A stretch of 64,000 bases of DNA from an uncultured SAR116 cluster alpha proteobacterium (GTDB lineage Bacteria; Pseudomonadota; Alphaproteobacteria; Puniceispirillales; Marisalimonadaceae): the NCBI GenBank assembly GCA_902550555.1, contig CACCZR010000006.1, positions 1 through 64,000 of the forward strand, given 5' to 3'. The notes below the pieces were generated by a model, which did no database searches, was not told the origin of the DNA, and saw only the letters and a program-made list of their open reading frames with translations. The position numbers and the translations under genes are program-made. This document shows positions 11,288 to 21,862 of the stretch, piece after piece (within the stretch, counting starts at the first letter, position 1; each line of letters starts with the position of its first letter).

Positions 11288-13222
11288 ATGTATAATTTAA
11301 TTATATTTCTTCCCTTAATTGGAGCTATCTTTTCCTGGATTTTAGGAAATAGATTTTCTTCGATACCTACATATATTGTTTCGATTTCTTGTTTGTTTTT
11401 ATCAATGATTATATCTTGGATTGCCTTTTATGACATAGCTATTTTGAAAAACGATTTTGAAGGTGCAAGTCTTCCATGGATAAATTCTGGAGGATTCACA
11501 GCTCTATGGGAGTTTAATTTTGATACTTTAAGTTGTGTAATGTTTTTAGTCGTTAATACTGTTTCTGCTATGGTACATTTATATTCAGTAGGTTATATGT
11601 CGCATGATAAATCAAAAGCTAGGTTTATGGCATACTTATCATTTTTTACATTTGCAATGTTAATGCTTGTTTCATCAAATAATCTTTTACAATTATTTTT
11701 TGGTTGGGAGGGTGTGGGTGTCGCTTCATATTTACTTATTGGATTTTGGTATAATAAAAAAAGTGCTACATCAGCAGCTGTAAAAGCTTTCTTAGTGAAT
11801 AGAGTAGGAGATCTAGGTTTTATTTTGGGTTTGATTTTTGTTTATACTTATTTTGATACAATAATGTTTGAAAGAATTTTTGAGTTAGTTCCCTCAATGA
11901 TTGATGAGAATATCGTTATTTTCGATAATAAATTAAACGTTGTTGAATTGTCATGTTTCTTACTTTTTATTGGAGCAATGGGTAAATCAGCTCAACTTTT
12001 TTTACATACATGGTTACCGGATGCTATGGAAGGACCAACTCCAGTTTCAGCATTAATACATGCTGCAACAATGGTTACAGCTGGGGTTTTTATGGTATGC
12101 AAATTATCACCTCTTTTTGAATATGCTCCCAATGTTCTTACTTTTATAACATTAATTGGAGCTTTAACTGCTTTGTTTGCATCTACAATTGCTTTAACTC
12201 AATTTGATATAAAAAGAGTTATAGCATATTCAACTTGTTCTCAATTAGGATATATGTTTTTCGCTGTCGGTTTGTCAGCATATCCGGCAGCTATGTTTCA
12301 TTTAACTACACATGCATTTTTTAAAGCACTTTTATTTTTAGGGGCAGGTTCAGTTATTCATGGTTTATCAAATGAACAAGATATGAGAAAAATGGGTGGA
12401 TGTTTCAAAAAATTACCTGTTACTTATATTTTGATTTGGATAGGTTCGCTTGCATTAGCTGGGATACCTTTTTTTGCGGGTTATTATTCTAAAGATATGA
12501 TACTAGAAGTAGCTTTTGCATCAGATTCTGAAATAGGTTATTTCGCGTTTATTTGTGGATGTTTAGCAGCAGTTTTAACAGCTTTTTACTCATGGAGACT
12601 TATCTATTTAACTTTTCATGGTGATTTTAAAGGAAATAAATCGACATATGATAAAATTCATGAAAGTCCCTTAGTGATGCTTTTACCATTATTTATACTT
12701 GCTTTCGGAGCCGTTTTTTCTGGTTGGTTTTTTAAGGAAATGTTTATTGGTGTTAATTGGGATTATTTTTGGTCAAACTCTATATTTATCTTGACTGGAA
12801 ATGATGCGATTTATAAAGCTCATAGTGTTCCAAAATGGGTAAAATTGTTACCAATAGTTTTAGCAATTATTGGAATTTCAATTGCAACAGTTTTTTATGT
12901 ATTAATTCCAGATTTACCAAGTAGAGTTTCTAAGGCATTTAGGCTTTTATATACTTTATTTTATAATAAATGGTATTTTGATGAAATTTATAATTATTTG
13001 TTTGTAAAGCCTATTAAAATATTTAGTGTATTCTGTTGGAATATAATTGATAAAAAAATTATTGATGGTATTGGTCCTAATGGTATTAGTTCAAAAGTAT
13101 TTTCCCTTTCTAAGATTAGTTCAAAAATACATACTGGTTATGTTTATCACTATTCATTTAGTATGTTTATTGGATTGGCATTATTAACCTTAATTCTTTT
13201 ATATAATTTACAAGTAAACTAA
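11288..13222 (+). CDS. nuoL: NADH:quinone oxidoreductase subunit L
   Basis: A 644-residue antiporter-like membrane subunit at the distal end of complex I, with about 16 helices and the long C-terminal amphipathic helix that runs along the membrane arm. Conserved segments include FFGWEGVGVASYLLIGFW, LFLHTWLPDAMEGPTPVSAL and RVIAYSTCSQLGYMF. It pumps protons. It sits between nuoK and nuoM with one-base gaps. Confidence 0.96.
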   Translation: MYNLIIFLPLIGAIFSWILGNRFSSIPTYIVSISCLFLSMIISWIAFYDIAILKNDFEGASLPWINSGGFTALWEFNFDTLSCVMFLVVNTVSAMVHLYSVGYMSHDKSKARFMAYLSFFTFAMLMLVSSNNLLQLFFGWEGVGVASYLLIGFWYNKKSATSAAVKAFLVNRVGDLGFILGLIFVYTYFDTIMFERIFELVPSMIDENIVIFDNKLNVVELSCFLLFIGAMGKSAQLFLHTWLPDAMEGPTPVSALIHAATMVTAGVFMVCKLSPLFEYAPNVLTFITLIGALTALFASTIALTQFDIKRVIAYSTCSQLGYMFFAVGLSAYPAAMFHLTTHAFFKALLFLGAGSVIHGLSNEQDMRKMGGCFKKLPVTYILIWIGSLALAGIPFFAGYYSKDMILEVAFASDSEIGYFAFICGCLAAVLTAFYSWRLIYLTFHGDFKGNKSTYDKIHESPLVMLLPLFILAFGAVFSGWFFKEMFIGVNWDYFWSNSIFILTGNDAIYKAHSVPKWVKLLPIVLAIIGISIATVFYVLIPDLPSRVSKAFRLLYTLFYNKWYFDEIYNYLFVKPIKIFSVFCWNIIDKKIIDGIGPNGISSKVFSLSKISSKIHTGYVYHYSFSMFIGLALLTLILLYNLQVN

Positions 13223-13223
13223 A

Positions 13224-14720
13224 ATGATTGAAGATTGGCCAATATTAAGTATTTTAATTTTCCTTCCAATATTTGGAGCTTTCTTAATACTTTTAATACC
13301 TAACAAATTAAATCAAGATGGTGAAATTTTAAAAAATTCAATTACTAATATTAAATTGGTATCTTTATGGACAAGTATAATGACTTTCTTAATGACATTA
13401 CTTTTGTCTTTAAAGTTTAACTATACTGAAAAACAATATCAATTTTTAGAGTTTTATGAATGGGTTCCATCATTAGGTATTGTCTATAGAGTGGGATTAG
13501 ACGGATTGTCACTTCCGTTTATAGTACTTACAGCTTTTTTAGTTCCTATATGTATTTTATGTAGTTGGAATACAATTCAGCATAAGATTAAAGAATTTAT
13601 GATATCTTTTTTAATTTTAGAAGCTTTTATAATAGGTATGTTTTCTGCTCTGGATATTGTTGTTTTTTATATTTTTTTTGAAGCTGTTTTAATTCCTATG
13701 TTCTTAATTATTGGGATATGGGGAGGTGTTGAGAGAATTTATGCTTCATTTAAGTTCTTTTTATATACCTTATTAGGCTCTGTTTTAATGTTGATTGCTA
13801 TTATATATATAATAGCTACAACTGGAACTTCTGATTTGATACAAGTTTTAGATTATGATTTTTCAAAAACAGAACAATTGTTTTTATTCCTAGGTTTTTT
13901 CTTTTCTTTCGCTGTTAAAGTTCCAATGTGGCCATTTCATACTTGGCTTCCAGATGCTCACGTACAGGCACCAACAGCAGGTTCAATAATTTTGGCTGGA
14001 ATACTACTTAAAATGGGAGGATATGGATTTTTAAGGTTTTCATTACCTTTGTTTCCTGATGCAAGTTTGTTTTATCAACCATACATATTTTTTCTTTCTT
14101 GTGTTGCAATTGTATATACTTCTTTTGTTGCATTTGCCCAACAGGATATTAAAAAGTTAATCGCATACTCTTCTGTTGCTCATATGGGATTCGTTACAAT
14201 AGGTATATTTTGTTTTAATACACAAGGTCTAGATGGAGCTGTTTTTCAAATGGTATCACATGGTATTATCTCTGGAGCATTATTTTTAGCTATAGGTGTT
14301 ATTTATGAAAGGACTCATACAAGAGATATTAACAAGTTAGGTGATTTTGCTACAACAATGCCAAAGTATTCTGTTTTTCTAATGTTTTTTACATTGGGTT
14401 CTGTTGGTTTGCCAGGAACTAGTGGTTTTATAGGTGAGGTTTTGGTTTTAATAGGTTCATGGAAAGTTAATCCTTTGGTTGCAATTATCTCGGGGTTAAG
14501 CTTAATACTTGGTGCTATTTACATGTTAAGGTTTTATAGAAAAATATCTTTTGGTTTATCTGAAAATCAAGATAAGTATGAAATTCATGATGTAAATATG
14601 AGAGAATTTATGATTTTGATACCTTTAGTTATATTTATTATATTATTTGGGATTTTCCCAAATATAGTTTTAAATTTTTTAAAAGTTCCTCACTTTTTAA
14701 TTTTAGAGACTTTTAAGTAA
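13224..14720 (+). CDS. nuoM: NADH:quinone oxidoreductase subunit M
   Basis: A 498-residue antiporter-like membrane subunit. Signature segments are YIFFEAVLIPMFLIIGIWGG with the essential glutamate, PFHTWLPDAHVQAPTAGSI, and KKLIAYSSVAHMGFV. It is paralogous to NuoL and NuoN and forms one of the proton channels. A normal length and clean position in the operon leave little doubt. Confidence 0.96.
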   Translation: MIEDWPILSILIFLPIFGAFLILLIPNKLNQDGEILKNSITNIKLVSLWTSIMTFLMTLLLSLKFNYTEKQYQFLEFYEWVPSLGIVYRVGLDGLSLPFIVLTAFLVPICILCSWNTIQHKIKEFMISFLILEAFIIGMFSALDIVVFYIFFEAVLIPMFLIIGIWGGVERIYASFKFFLYTLLGSVLMLIAIIYIIATTGTSDLIQVLDYDFSKTEQLFLFLGFFFSFAVKVPMWPFHTWLPDAHVQAPTAGSIILAGILLKMGGYGFLRFSLPLFPDASLFYQPYIFFLSCVAIVYTSFVAFAQQDIKKLIAYSSVAHMGFVTIGIFCFNTQGLDGAVFQMVSHGIISGALFLAIGVIYERTHTRDINKLGDFATTMPKYSVFLMFFTLGSVGLPGTSGFIGEVLVLIGSWKVNPLVAIISGLSLILGAIYMLRFYRKISFGLSENQDKYEIHDVNMREFMILIPLVIFIILFGIFPNIVLNFLKVPHFLILETFK

Positions 14721-14727
14721 GAGGCAT

Positions 14728-16188
14728 TTGATGTTTATACAAAACACAATTAAAAACTATTTACAAATCCCTGGCATAGATGGATTGCTTTTAGCAAGTC
14801 CTGAAATTTTTATTTTTTGTTCTACTTTAATATTAATGATATTAGACATATTCTTTTTTAAAGAAAAAAGCTTTAAAAATACAAATAAGTTTGGAATTTT
14901 TATAATTATAATTGCAATTTTTCTAGCTTTATTACTTCCTTCAACTGGTGTTGCTTTTAATGGATTATATCTTGTTAGTGAACTTTCTATATTTTTTAAA
15001 CTAATTATTTTATTTTCAATAATTTTTGTTTTTTTATTATCTCATAATAAAGCAGACTTTGAAGGGATAAAATTTTCAGAATTTAATTATCTTTTATTGC
15101 TTTCAACTTGTGGCATGTTAATTTTAGTTTCTTCAAATAGCTTTTTAACATTTTTTCTAGCATTAGAGTTACAAGCATTACCAATTTATGTAATGTGTGC
15201 ACTTAAAAAAAATGATATTAAATCTGCTGAAGCTTCTCTTAAATACTTTTTATTAGGTGCTTTATCGAGTGGATTTATTCTGTTTGGAATTTCATTAATT
15301 TATGGATTTGTTGGAAGCATATCGTTTGAACAGGTTTCAAATATAAGTTTAAAAGATGATATGGGAATAAATTTTGGATTAATTTTAATTTTAGCTGGAG
15401 TGGCTTTCAAAATCTCATCAGCACCATTTCATATGTGGGCACCAGATGTCTATGAGGGTACTCCTTCTCCAATTACCTTCTTCATTGCTACAGCTCCAAA
15501 AATTTCAATTCTTGGTATTTTAATTTACTTAATCTATAAAGTTTTTTCTGGTATCCATGGTAATTTGTCTGATTTGATTCTTGTTTTATCTTTATCATCT
15601 ATGTTAGTTGGATCTATTGGAGCGATTATTCAAAAAAATTTAAAAAGGCTAATTGCGTATTCAAGTATTGCCCATATGGGTTTTATTTTAGTTGGTATGG
15701 TTGCTTTTTCTGAAAAAGGTCTGCATGCAATAATGTATTACTTGATTATTTACTTATTTCTTTTGACTGGTGTTTTTGCAATTATTTTAAGTCTTCAAAA
15801 AGATAATAAACCCATAGAATTAATTTCAGACTTAAAAGGTCTTTATAATGACCATCCATTTATATCAATTTGTTTATTAATTTTTATGTTTTCTCTAGCA
15901 GGAATTCCGCCACTATCTGGTTTTTTTGGCAAATGGTTAGTTTTCTTTTCAGCAATAGATAGTGGATTTTATATATTAGCTATTTTAGGTGTTTTATTTT
16001 CAGTTGTATCAGCATTTTATTACTTAAAAATTATAAGAGTAATGTTTTTTGAAAATTCTGATACACCGCTTATTTTAGATGGAAATAGAGAAATCCGTTT
16101 TTTAATTAATTTGTCGTTATTTATAAGTGTTTTGTTTTTTGCTTTGTTTCCTATATTTGATTACATGATATTAAATACTAAAATTTAA
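14728..16188 (+). CDS. nuoN: NADH:quinone oxidoreductase subunit N
   Basis: A 486-residue antiporter-like membrane subunit and the last structural gene of the nuo operon. Visible conserved segments are FLALELQALPIYVMCAL, SAPFHMWAPDVYEGTPSP and KRLIAYSSIAHMGFILVG. It forms the proton channel nearest the middle of the membrane arm. birA begins only 4 bases after its stop, so co-transcription is likely to continue. Confidence 0.96.
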   Translation: MMFIQNTIKNYLQIPGIDGLLLASPEIFIFCSTLILMILDIFFFKEKSFKNTNKFGIFIIIIAIFLALLLPSTGVAFNGLYLVSELSIFFKLIILFSIIFVFLLSHNKADFEGIKFSEFNYLLLLSTCGMLILVSSNSFLTFFLALELQALPIYVMCALKKNDIKSAEASLKYFLLGALSSGFILFGISLIYGFVGSISFEQVSNISLKDDMGINFGLILILAGVAFKISSAPFHMWAPDVYEGTPSPITFFIATAPKISILGILIYLIYKVFSGIHGNLSDLILVLSLSSMLVGSIGAIIQKNLKRLIAYSSIAHMGFILVGMVAFSEKGLHAIMYYLIIYLFLLTGVFAIILSLQKDNKPIELISDLKGLYNDHPFISICLLIFMFSLAGIPPLSGFFGKWLVFFSAIDSGFYILAILGVLFSVVSAFYYLKIIRVMFFENSDTPLILDGNREIRFLINLSLFISVLFFALFPIFDYMILNTKI

Positions 16189-16192
16189 GATC

Positions 16193-16936
16193 ATGATAAA
16201 CATTAACCTTCAGATAATTGAAGAATGTAAAAGTACAAATACGACATTAATTAAATTAGCAAAGGAGGGTTATCCCGAGGGACATTCTCTATTAAGTATA
16301 AACCAAACTTGTGGAAGGGGAACTAGAAAAAAAAAATGGATCTCTATTTCTGGTAATCTTTTTTTATCAACTTTAATTAGACCAAATGTAGAAATTACGA
16401 AATTGAGCCAGATTTCTATTATTTTTGGTTTAAGTTTGTTCCAATTCATTAAATCATTAGGTTTAAATAAAAAACAAATTAAAATAAAATGGCCAAATGA
16501 CATTTTAATTGAATCAAAAAAAGTCTCTGGGATTCTTGTGGAAAGATTTGAAAACTTTTGTGTAATTGGAGTGGGATTAAATATAAACTCACATCCATGT
16601 GAAAAAAATACTGGCATTAAAAGCACTTGCCTTAGTAATTATATAGATACAAGTGATATTAAACTATCAATGTTATCTTCACAATTGTTAGAATTATTTT
16701 ACAAAAATTATAATATTTGGTTATCAAATTTTCTTAATCCATTTTTAAGTCAAATAAATTCAAACTTAGCTTTTTTAAATGATAAAGTAGATTTTAATCA
16801 TGGTAAAATTATTAAATCTGGGAAAATAATTGGCATCAATTCTGATGGAAATTTAAAAATATTGTTAAATAATAATAATCATTTATATCTTACATCTAGC
16901 GAAGCAATCCTCAATACAGGTGATATATGTTCTTAG
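16193..16936 (+). CDS. birA: Biotin--[acetyl-CoA-carboxylase] ligase, catalytic form without DNA-binding domain
   Basis: A 247-residue enzyme that makes biotinyl-AMP and attaches biotin to the carrier of acetyl-CoA carboxylase. It begins directly with the catalytic domain (ECKSTNTTL near residue 11), so the repressor helix-turn-helix of E. coli BirA is absent. KWPNDILIESKKVSGIL is the conserved lysine region and GVGLNIN follows. The biotin-binding loop reads GRGTRKKKW (residues 41-49) instead of the usual GRGRRGRxW. birA lies between nuoN and coaX, a common alphaproteobacterial arrangement, and overlaps coaX by 10 bases. Confidence 0.92.
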   Translation: MININLQIIEECKSTNTTLIKLAKEGYPEGHSLLSINQTCGRGTRKKKWISISGNLFLSTLIRPNVEITKLSQISIIFGLSLFQFIKSLGLNKKQIKIKWPNDILIESKKVSGILVERFENFCVIGVGLNINSHPCEKNTGIKSTCLSNYIDTSDIKLSMLSSQLLELFYKNYNIWLSNFLNPFLSQINSNLAFLNDKVDFNHGKIIKSGKIIGINSDGNLKILLNNNNHLYLTSSEAILNTGDICS

Positions 16937-17718
16937 TTATTGATATTGGTAATACAAATACAGTTTTTGCCATTTATGAACGGTTGAAATCTGGATTTCA
17001 ACTACTTAAATCTTTCAGAATATATTCTGATCTAAAAAGAACCCCTGATGAATATTCTTTAATAATAAATCAAAGTTTTAAATTTAATAATTATAATTTA
17101 AAAAATATAGACGGCGTTGCAATTGCCTCAGTTGTTCCTGAAATATTAAATAATATAGAAATTTATTTTCGAAATAATATTGAGCTACCTATATTTAAAG
17201 TAGAAGCAGATAAATTAAATATTGAAGTTAATATACAAAATCCAAATGAAGCTGGGCAAGATAGACTTATCAATGCATTTGCTGTTAAGAAAATGGAATT
17301 TGATCCAGCAATTATTATTGACTTTGGAACTGCAACGACTTTTGATGTCATTGGAAATGGAGGAGCATACTTAGGAGGAATTATTTCACCAGGAGTTAAT
17401 TTATCAATTGAATCTCTTTACAAATCAACATCTAGGTTACCTAAAATTTCTCTTAAATCACTTGATGATGAAAAAAATACTTTATTAGGAAAAAGTACTA
17501 TATCAGCTATTGAGTCAGGTGTTTTTTGGGGATATGTATGTATGATTGAAGGTTTAATTAACAAACTAAAAAAATATTATTCACCCTCTAAAGTGATTGC
17601 AACAGGTGGTTTAAGTCAAGTTTTTAAAAATAATATTAAATCTATTGACCTAATTGAACAAAATTTAACAATTAATGGTCTAGCATATTTTTATTTGTCA
17701 CAAGAGAAAGATATATGA
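16927..17718 (+). CDS. coaX: Type III pantothenate kinase
   Basis: A 263-residue ASKHA-fold kinase that phosphorylates pantothenate, the first step of coenzyme A synthesis. The N-terminal phosphate loop DIGNTNTVFAIY, the middle NEAGQDRLINAF and the second phosphate motif IDFGTATTFDVI are all present, followed by GGIISPGVNLS. Length matches the family. It overlaps birA upstream and shares an ATGA with the RNase J gene downstream, so translation is probably coupled. Confidence 0.94.
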   Translation: MFLVIDIGNTNTVFAIYERLKSGFQLLKSFRIYSDLKRTPDEYSLIINQSFKFNNYNLKNIDGVAIASVVPEILNNIEIYFRNNIELPIFKVEADKLNIEVNIQNPNEAGQDRLINAFAVKKMEFDPAIIIDFGTATTFDVIGNGGAYLGGIISPGVNLSIESLYKSTSRLPKISLKSLDDEKNTLLGKSTISAIESGVFWGYVCMIEGLINKLKKYYSPSKVIATGGLSQVFKNNIKSIDLIEQNLTINGLAYFYLSQEKDI

Positions 17719-19376
17719 AATTTAAAAAAGATAATCTAGGATTTATTCCTGTAGGTGGTTCTGAACAAATTGGGATGAATGCAAACCTCTACCAATTTAA
17801 TGATCAATGGATTTTAGTTGATCTTGGTATAGCTTTTCCTGATGAAACTCAAATTGGAGTTGATATACTCTTACCTGATTTTGATTTTATTAAAAAAATT
17901 AAAAATAAACTTTTAGGGATTTTTTTAACTCATGCTCATGAAGATCATTATGGAGCTATACAGTATTTTATTGATGAAATTAATTGCCCAATTTGGGGTT
18001 CAGAATTCACTTTAGCAATGTTGAAAAAGAAATTGTTAGAAAACGGCAGTAAAAAGAAATTAACTTTAAAGCATTACCCTAAGAAATCTAGTATACGTTT
18101 AAATGAATTTGAAATAAATACTATTCAAAACTCTCATTCTGTTCCTCAATCAGTTAGTTTATTAATCAAAACAAAAAAAAATATTATTTTACATACAGGT
18201 GATTGGAAATTTAAAGGAGCTAAAAACCTAAAGGAAAAGCCATTTATAAATGAGTTAAAAGCTTTAAAAGATTTAAAAATTTCAACTATAGTTAGTGATT
18301 CTACAAATTCATTAATTGATGGTTATACCCCCTCAGAAAATGATGCTTATAATGGTCTAAAAAAATTAATTTCTAAAAGTAAAGGTTTGATAATTATTAC
18401 ATGTTTTTCGTCAAACATTAGTAGAATTAAATCTATTCTAGAAATTGCAAAAATTAATGAAAAAAAAGTATGTATTTTAGGTAGAGCTATAAAGAGGTCA
18501 ATTGAAGCAGCTCTAGATGTTGGACTTATTGAAAAAAACTATACTTTTTATGGCGTCAACGAAATTGATAAGTTTCCTAAGAAAAATTTATTAGTTATAT
18601 GTTCTGGCTCGCAAGGAGAGCCAAACTCATCTCTAACAAGAATTGCATCTGGTAAGATTGAGAAAATAAAACTAGATGATCAAGATTCAATTATATTTTC
18701 AAGTAAAAAAATTCCTGGAAATGAAAGAAAAATTTCAAAAGTAGAACATATGTTTTTAGAAAAAAATGTAAATGTCTTTAATGAAGACAACGATCAGTCA
18801 ATTCACGTTTCAGGACATCCATGTAAGGATGAAATTTTGGATATGTACACATTGCTTAAGCCAAAAACAGTGATTCCTGTTCATGGAAATTTTGAGCAAC
18901 TAAAAGCAAACGCTGAAATTGCTAAATCTTGTAAAGTAAAAAATATTTTAATTCCTAAAAACGGATATGTGTTTCAATTTATAGATGATAGTCCAACCTG
19001 TGTTGATAAAATAGAAATGGATACAAAAGTTTTCGATGGAGAAATTATTATTTCATTAAAAGATGAAAAATTTTCTATAAGAAAACAGGCCCTTTGGAAT
19101 GGTGTTTTAATAGCTTCGATAGTCTTAGATAATAGGGGTAATTTAATTTCAGTTCCAATTTTAACAGAATTAGGAATATCAAAGACTGAAAAAATGAAAA
19201 ATGCATTACTTGAAATAAGTTTAAAAATTGAAGATTACATTGAAGGATTAAATGAAACTGAAGCCTTAGATGACAATAATGTAAAAGAAATTTTAAAGAA
19301 GATTATTTTAAAAGAAATTAAAATATTATTTTCAATTAGACCTTTAGTAAATATTCATATCAATAGAGTTCAATGA
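17715..19376 (+). CDS. rnj: Ribonuclease J
   Basis: A 553-residue metallo-beta-lactamase/beta-CASP nuclease involved in RNA maturation and decay. The zinc site THAHEDHYGAI is near residue 75, the second histidine region LHTGDWKF near 155, and the beta-CASP segments VSDSTNS and ICSGSQGEPNSSL follow, with HVSGHP and PVHGNFEQL late in the core. The C-terminal domain is more divergent. The nuo-birA-coaX-rnj order is typical of alphaproteobacteria. Confidence 0.93.
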   Translation: MKFKKDNLGFIPVGGSEQIGMNANLYQFNDQWILVDLGIAFPDETQIGVDILLPDFDFIKKIKNKLLGIFLTHAHEDHYGAIQYFIDEINCPIWGSEFTLAMLKKKLLENGSKKKLTLKHYPKKSSIRLNEFEINTIQNSHSVPQSVSLLIKTKKNIILHTGDWKFKGAKNLKEKPFINELKALKDLKISTIVSDSTNSLIDGYTPSENDAYNGLKKLISKSKGLIIITCFSSNISRIKSILEIAKINEKKVCILGRAIKRSIEAALDVGLIEKNYTFYGVNEIDKFPKKNLLVICSGSQGEPNSSLTRIASGKIEKIKLDDQDSIIFSSKKIPGNERKISKVEHMFLEKNVNVFNEDNDQSIHVSGHPCKDEILDMYTLLKPKTVIPVHGNFEQLKANAEIAKSCKVKNILIPKNGYVFQFIDDSPTCVDKIEMDTKVFDGEIIISLKDEKFSIRKQALWNGVLIASIVLDNRGNLISVPILTELGISKTEKMKNALLEISLKIEDYIEGLNETEALDDNNVKEILKKIILKEIKILFSIRPLVNIHINRVQ

Positions 19377-19591
19377 GCATAGTTTCTTTTTTTGTAGTTG
19401 TTTTCATACTTTGGCTAATATTCTTTTTTATTTTTTTGCCATTAGGTATAGAGATACCTGAAAAACATGAATTTGGTCATGCAAACTCATCACCAAAAAA
19501 AACTTATTTGTTTTTAAAAATTGCTTTATCATTTCTGACCTCTTTGATAGCTTCTTTAATATTTTATTATTTTATTAAAATTTCATTTTAA
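19373..19591 (+). CDS. Small two-helix membrane protein, DUF1467-like
   Basis: A 72-residue protein with two hydrophobic helices (about residues 5-23 and 50-70) joined by a short polar loop that contains PLGIEIPEKHEFGHANSSP. This resembles the small DUF1467-family membrane proteins found after rnj in alphaproteobacteria. No function is known. It overlaps the RNase J stop by 4 bases (ATGA), which suggests translational coupling. The family name is from layout and loop pattern only. Confidence 0.7.
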   Translation: MSIVSFFVVVFILWLIFFFIFLPLGIEIPEKHEFGHANSSPKKTYLFLKIALSFLTSLIASLIFYYFIKISF

Positions 19592-19640
19592 TAATGTTTA
19601 AGTTAATAAATTGTGCTAAAGAATTAGTTAGTTTAGATCT

Positions 19641-20072
19641 ATGACAAAAAATATATTCATATCGTGTGACCATGGTGGTTTTTACTTAAAAGAACAAATA
19701 TTTGAGTATCTTTTAAAAAAGTCATTTAAAACAATTGACCTAGGAACAAAAGATCCCTCTTCAGTTGATTACCCTGATTACTCTAATGTTTTAGTTGATA
19801 AATTAAAGAATAATTTAGATAGTATGGGAATATTACTTTGTGGAACTGGTATTGGCATGTCAATAGCTGCAAATAGACATTCTCATATTAGAGCAGCTTT
19901 ATGTACAAACGAAGATATGGCTAAACTAAGTAGACAGCACAATGATGCTAATGTATTGGTTATAGGTGGTAGGACTACATCTTTAAACTCTGCAAAAAAA
20001 ATTATAGATGTATTTGTCTCGACAGAGTTTGAAAAAGGCAGACATACTAAAAGATTAAAAAAAATAAGTTAA
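19641..20072 (+). CDS. rpiB: Ribose-5-phosphate isomerase B
   Basis: A 143-residue isomerase that interconverts ribose 5-phosphate and ribulose 5-phosphate. The active-site segments SCDHGGFYLKE at the N-terminus, DLGTKDPSSVDYPDYS, and GILLCGTGIGMSIAANRH with its catalytic cysteine match the RpiB/LacAB family. It precedes glyA by 9 bases; rpiB-glyA-nrdR-rib is a conserved alphaproteobacterial block. No Shine-Dalgarno sequence is obvious before the ATG. Confidence 0.94.
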   Translation: MTKNIFISCDHGGFYLKEQIFEYLLKKSFKTIDLGTKDPSSVDYPDYSNVLVDKLKNNLDSMGILLCGTGIGMSIAANRHSHIRAALCTNEDMAKLSRQHNDANVLVIGGRTTSLNSAKKIIDVFVSTEFEKGRHTKRLKKIS

Positions 20073-20081
20073 GAGAAAAAT

Positions 20082-21374
20082 ATGAATGAACAAAAAAAAA
20101 TATTATTTTATGAAGAAGGGTTTTTTGAAAAAAGTATCCACGAATATGATCCCATTTTAAGTTCATATTTAGATGAAGAAAAAAAAAGGCAGCAAAATCA
20201 AATTGAAATGATTGCTTCTGAAAACTTTGTTTCAAGGTCTGTCCTAGAAGCACAAGGTTCTGTATTAACAAATAAATACGCTGAGGGTTATCCAGGCAAA
20301 AGGTATTATGGAGGTTGTGAATTTGTGGATAAAGTTGAAGACTTAGCAATTAAAAGAGCACAAAAATTATTTAATTCAAAATTTGTAAATGTTCAGCCTC
20401 ACTCTGGTGCCCAAGCTAATCAAGCAGTTTTTTTAGCGTTACTTAATCCAGGAGATACAATTTTAGGAATGAGTTTAGATGCAGGTGGACACTTAACTCA
20501 TGGTGCAAAACCTAATTTGTCTGGTAAGTGGTTTAATTCAATACAATATGGATTAAATAAAAATGATTCTTTAATCAACTTTGATCAAATTGATCAGTTA
20601 TGTAAAACTCATAAGCCAAAATTAATTATTGCTGGTGGTTCAGCTTATTCAAGGTTTATTGATTTCAATAAATTTAGAGAGATTGCAAACAAATATAATT
20701 CTTATCTTTTAGTTGATATGGCTCATTTTTCAGGATTAGTAGCAGGCAATGTTCATCCAAACCCTATTGATTACGCTGATATTGTAACAACAACAACCCA
20801 TAAAACTCTACGTTCTGGTAGAGGTGGAATGATATTAACAAATCATGAAGATCTATTTAAAAAAATTAATTCCGCAGTTTTTCCTGGTCTTCAGGGTGGA
20901 CCTTTGATGCATGTAATTGCTGGAAAGGCTGCTGGCTTTGGTGAAGCACTAAAAGACGAATTTAAAGTTTACTCTCAAAATGTTGTTAAAAACGCAAAAA
21001 TTTTATCAAATACACTTATTGAAAGAGGTATTGACATTGTTTCTGGTGGAACTGATAATCACATAGTTTTAGTCGACCTTAGAAATAAAGGTATTACAGG
21101 AAATAATTGTGAACAATCTCTTGAAAGAGCAGGAATAACTTGTAATAAAAATGGAGTTCCATTTGATGAAACACCACCATCCATTACTTCTGGTATAAGA
21201 TTGGGTTCTTCAGCAGCAACTACTAGAGGACTAAAAGAGAATGATTTTAAAATTTTAGGTAATCTTATTTCAGATGTGATTTGTGGTTTTAAAAACAACA
21301 TTTCTGACAATGAAATTGAAAATGAAGTAAATAGACAGATAATAGATATTTGTAAAAAATATCCTATTTACTAA
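20082..21374 (+). CDS. glyA: Serine hydroxymethyltransferase
   Basis: A 430-residue PLP enzyme that converts serine and tetrahydrofolate to glycine and methylene-tetrahydrofolate. Clear motifs are [28 protein letters not shown], and the PLP-lysine segment [15 protein letters not shown]. The N-terminus has about 20 residues before the usual family start; another ATG is not obvious, so the annotated start is kept. There is no room for a glycine riboswitch in the 9-base gap upstream. Confidence 0.96.
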   Translation: MNEQKKILFYEEGFFEKSIHEYDPILSSYLDEEKKRQQNQIEMIASENFVSRSVLEAQGSVLTNKYAEGYPGKRYYGGCEFVDKVEDLAIKRAQKLFNSKFVNVQPHSGAQANQAVFLALLNPGDTILGMSLDAGGHLTHGAKPNLSGKWFNSIQYGLNKNDSLINFDQIDQLCKTHKPKLIIAGGSAYSRFIDFNKFREIANKYNSYLLVDMAHFSGLVAGNVHPNPIDYADIVTTTTHKTLRSGRGGMILTNHEDLFKKINSAVFPGLQGGPLMHVIAGKAAGFGEALKDEFKVYSQNVVKNAKILSNTLIERGIDIVSGGTDNHIVLVDLRNKGITGNNCEQSLERAGITCNKNGVPFDETPPSITSGIRLGSSAATTRGLKENDFKILGNLISDVICGFKNNISDNEIENEVNRQIIDICKKYPIY

Positions 21375-21393
21375 TTAAAATTGGAGATTATTT

Positions 21394-21849
21394 ATGCGTT
21401 GTCCATTTTGTGGAACTGATGATACTCAAGTAAAAGATTCAAGAGGTAGTGAAGATGGTGCTTCTATAAGGAGGAGAAGATTGTGTTCTAGCTGTGGATC
21501 TCGTTTCACAACATTTGAAAGAATACAATTAAGGGAACTCGTTGTTGTAAAAAGAAATGGTAAAAAAAGTATTTTTGATAGAGAAAAAATTGTAAAGTCT
21601 ATGGAAATAGCATTAAGAAAAAGAAAAGTTGATAATGATGTTGTTGAAAGAGCTCAAAATGGTATTGTTAGACAATTAGAATCATCTGGGGAGGCTGAAA
21701 TTCAATCAGATCTAATTGGTGAACTAGTTATGAATGCTCTTGGACAAATTGACCATGTTGCTTATATTAGATATGCTTCTGTTTATAGAAACTTTAGAGA
21801 GGCAAGTGATTTTGGAAAATTTGTAAAAGATCAAATTGAAGATATATAG
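21394..21849 (+). CDS. nrdR: Transcriptional repressor NrdR
   Basis: A 151-residue zinc-ribbon plus ATP-cone protein that represses ribonucleotide reductase genes when deoxynucleotides are plentiful. The zinc cysteines are in RCPFCGTDD and [10 protein letters not shown], and the ATP-cone begins at [21 protein letters not shown] ribosome-binding site lies upstream of the ATG. It sits between glyA and ribD, its common position in alphaproteobacteria. Confidence 0.95.
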   Translation: MRCPFCGTDDTQVKDSRGSEDGASIRRRRLCSSCGSRFTTFERIQLRELVVVKRNGKKSIFDREKIVKSMEIALRKRKVDNDVVERAQNGIVRQLESSGEAEIQSDLIGELVMNALGQIDHVAYIRYASVYRNFREASDFGKFVKDQIEDI

Positions 21850-21862
21850 TCGTCTATAAGGT

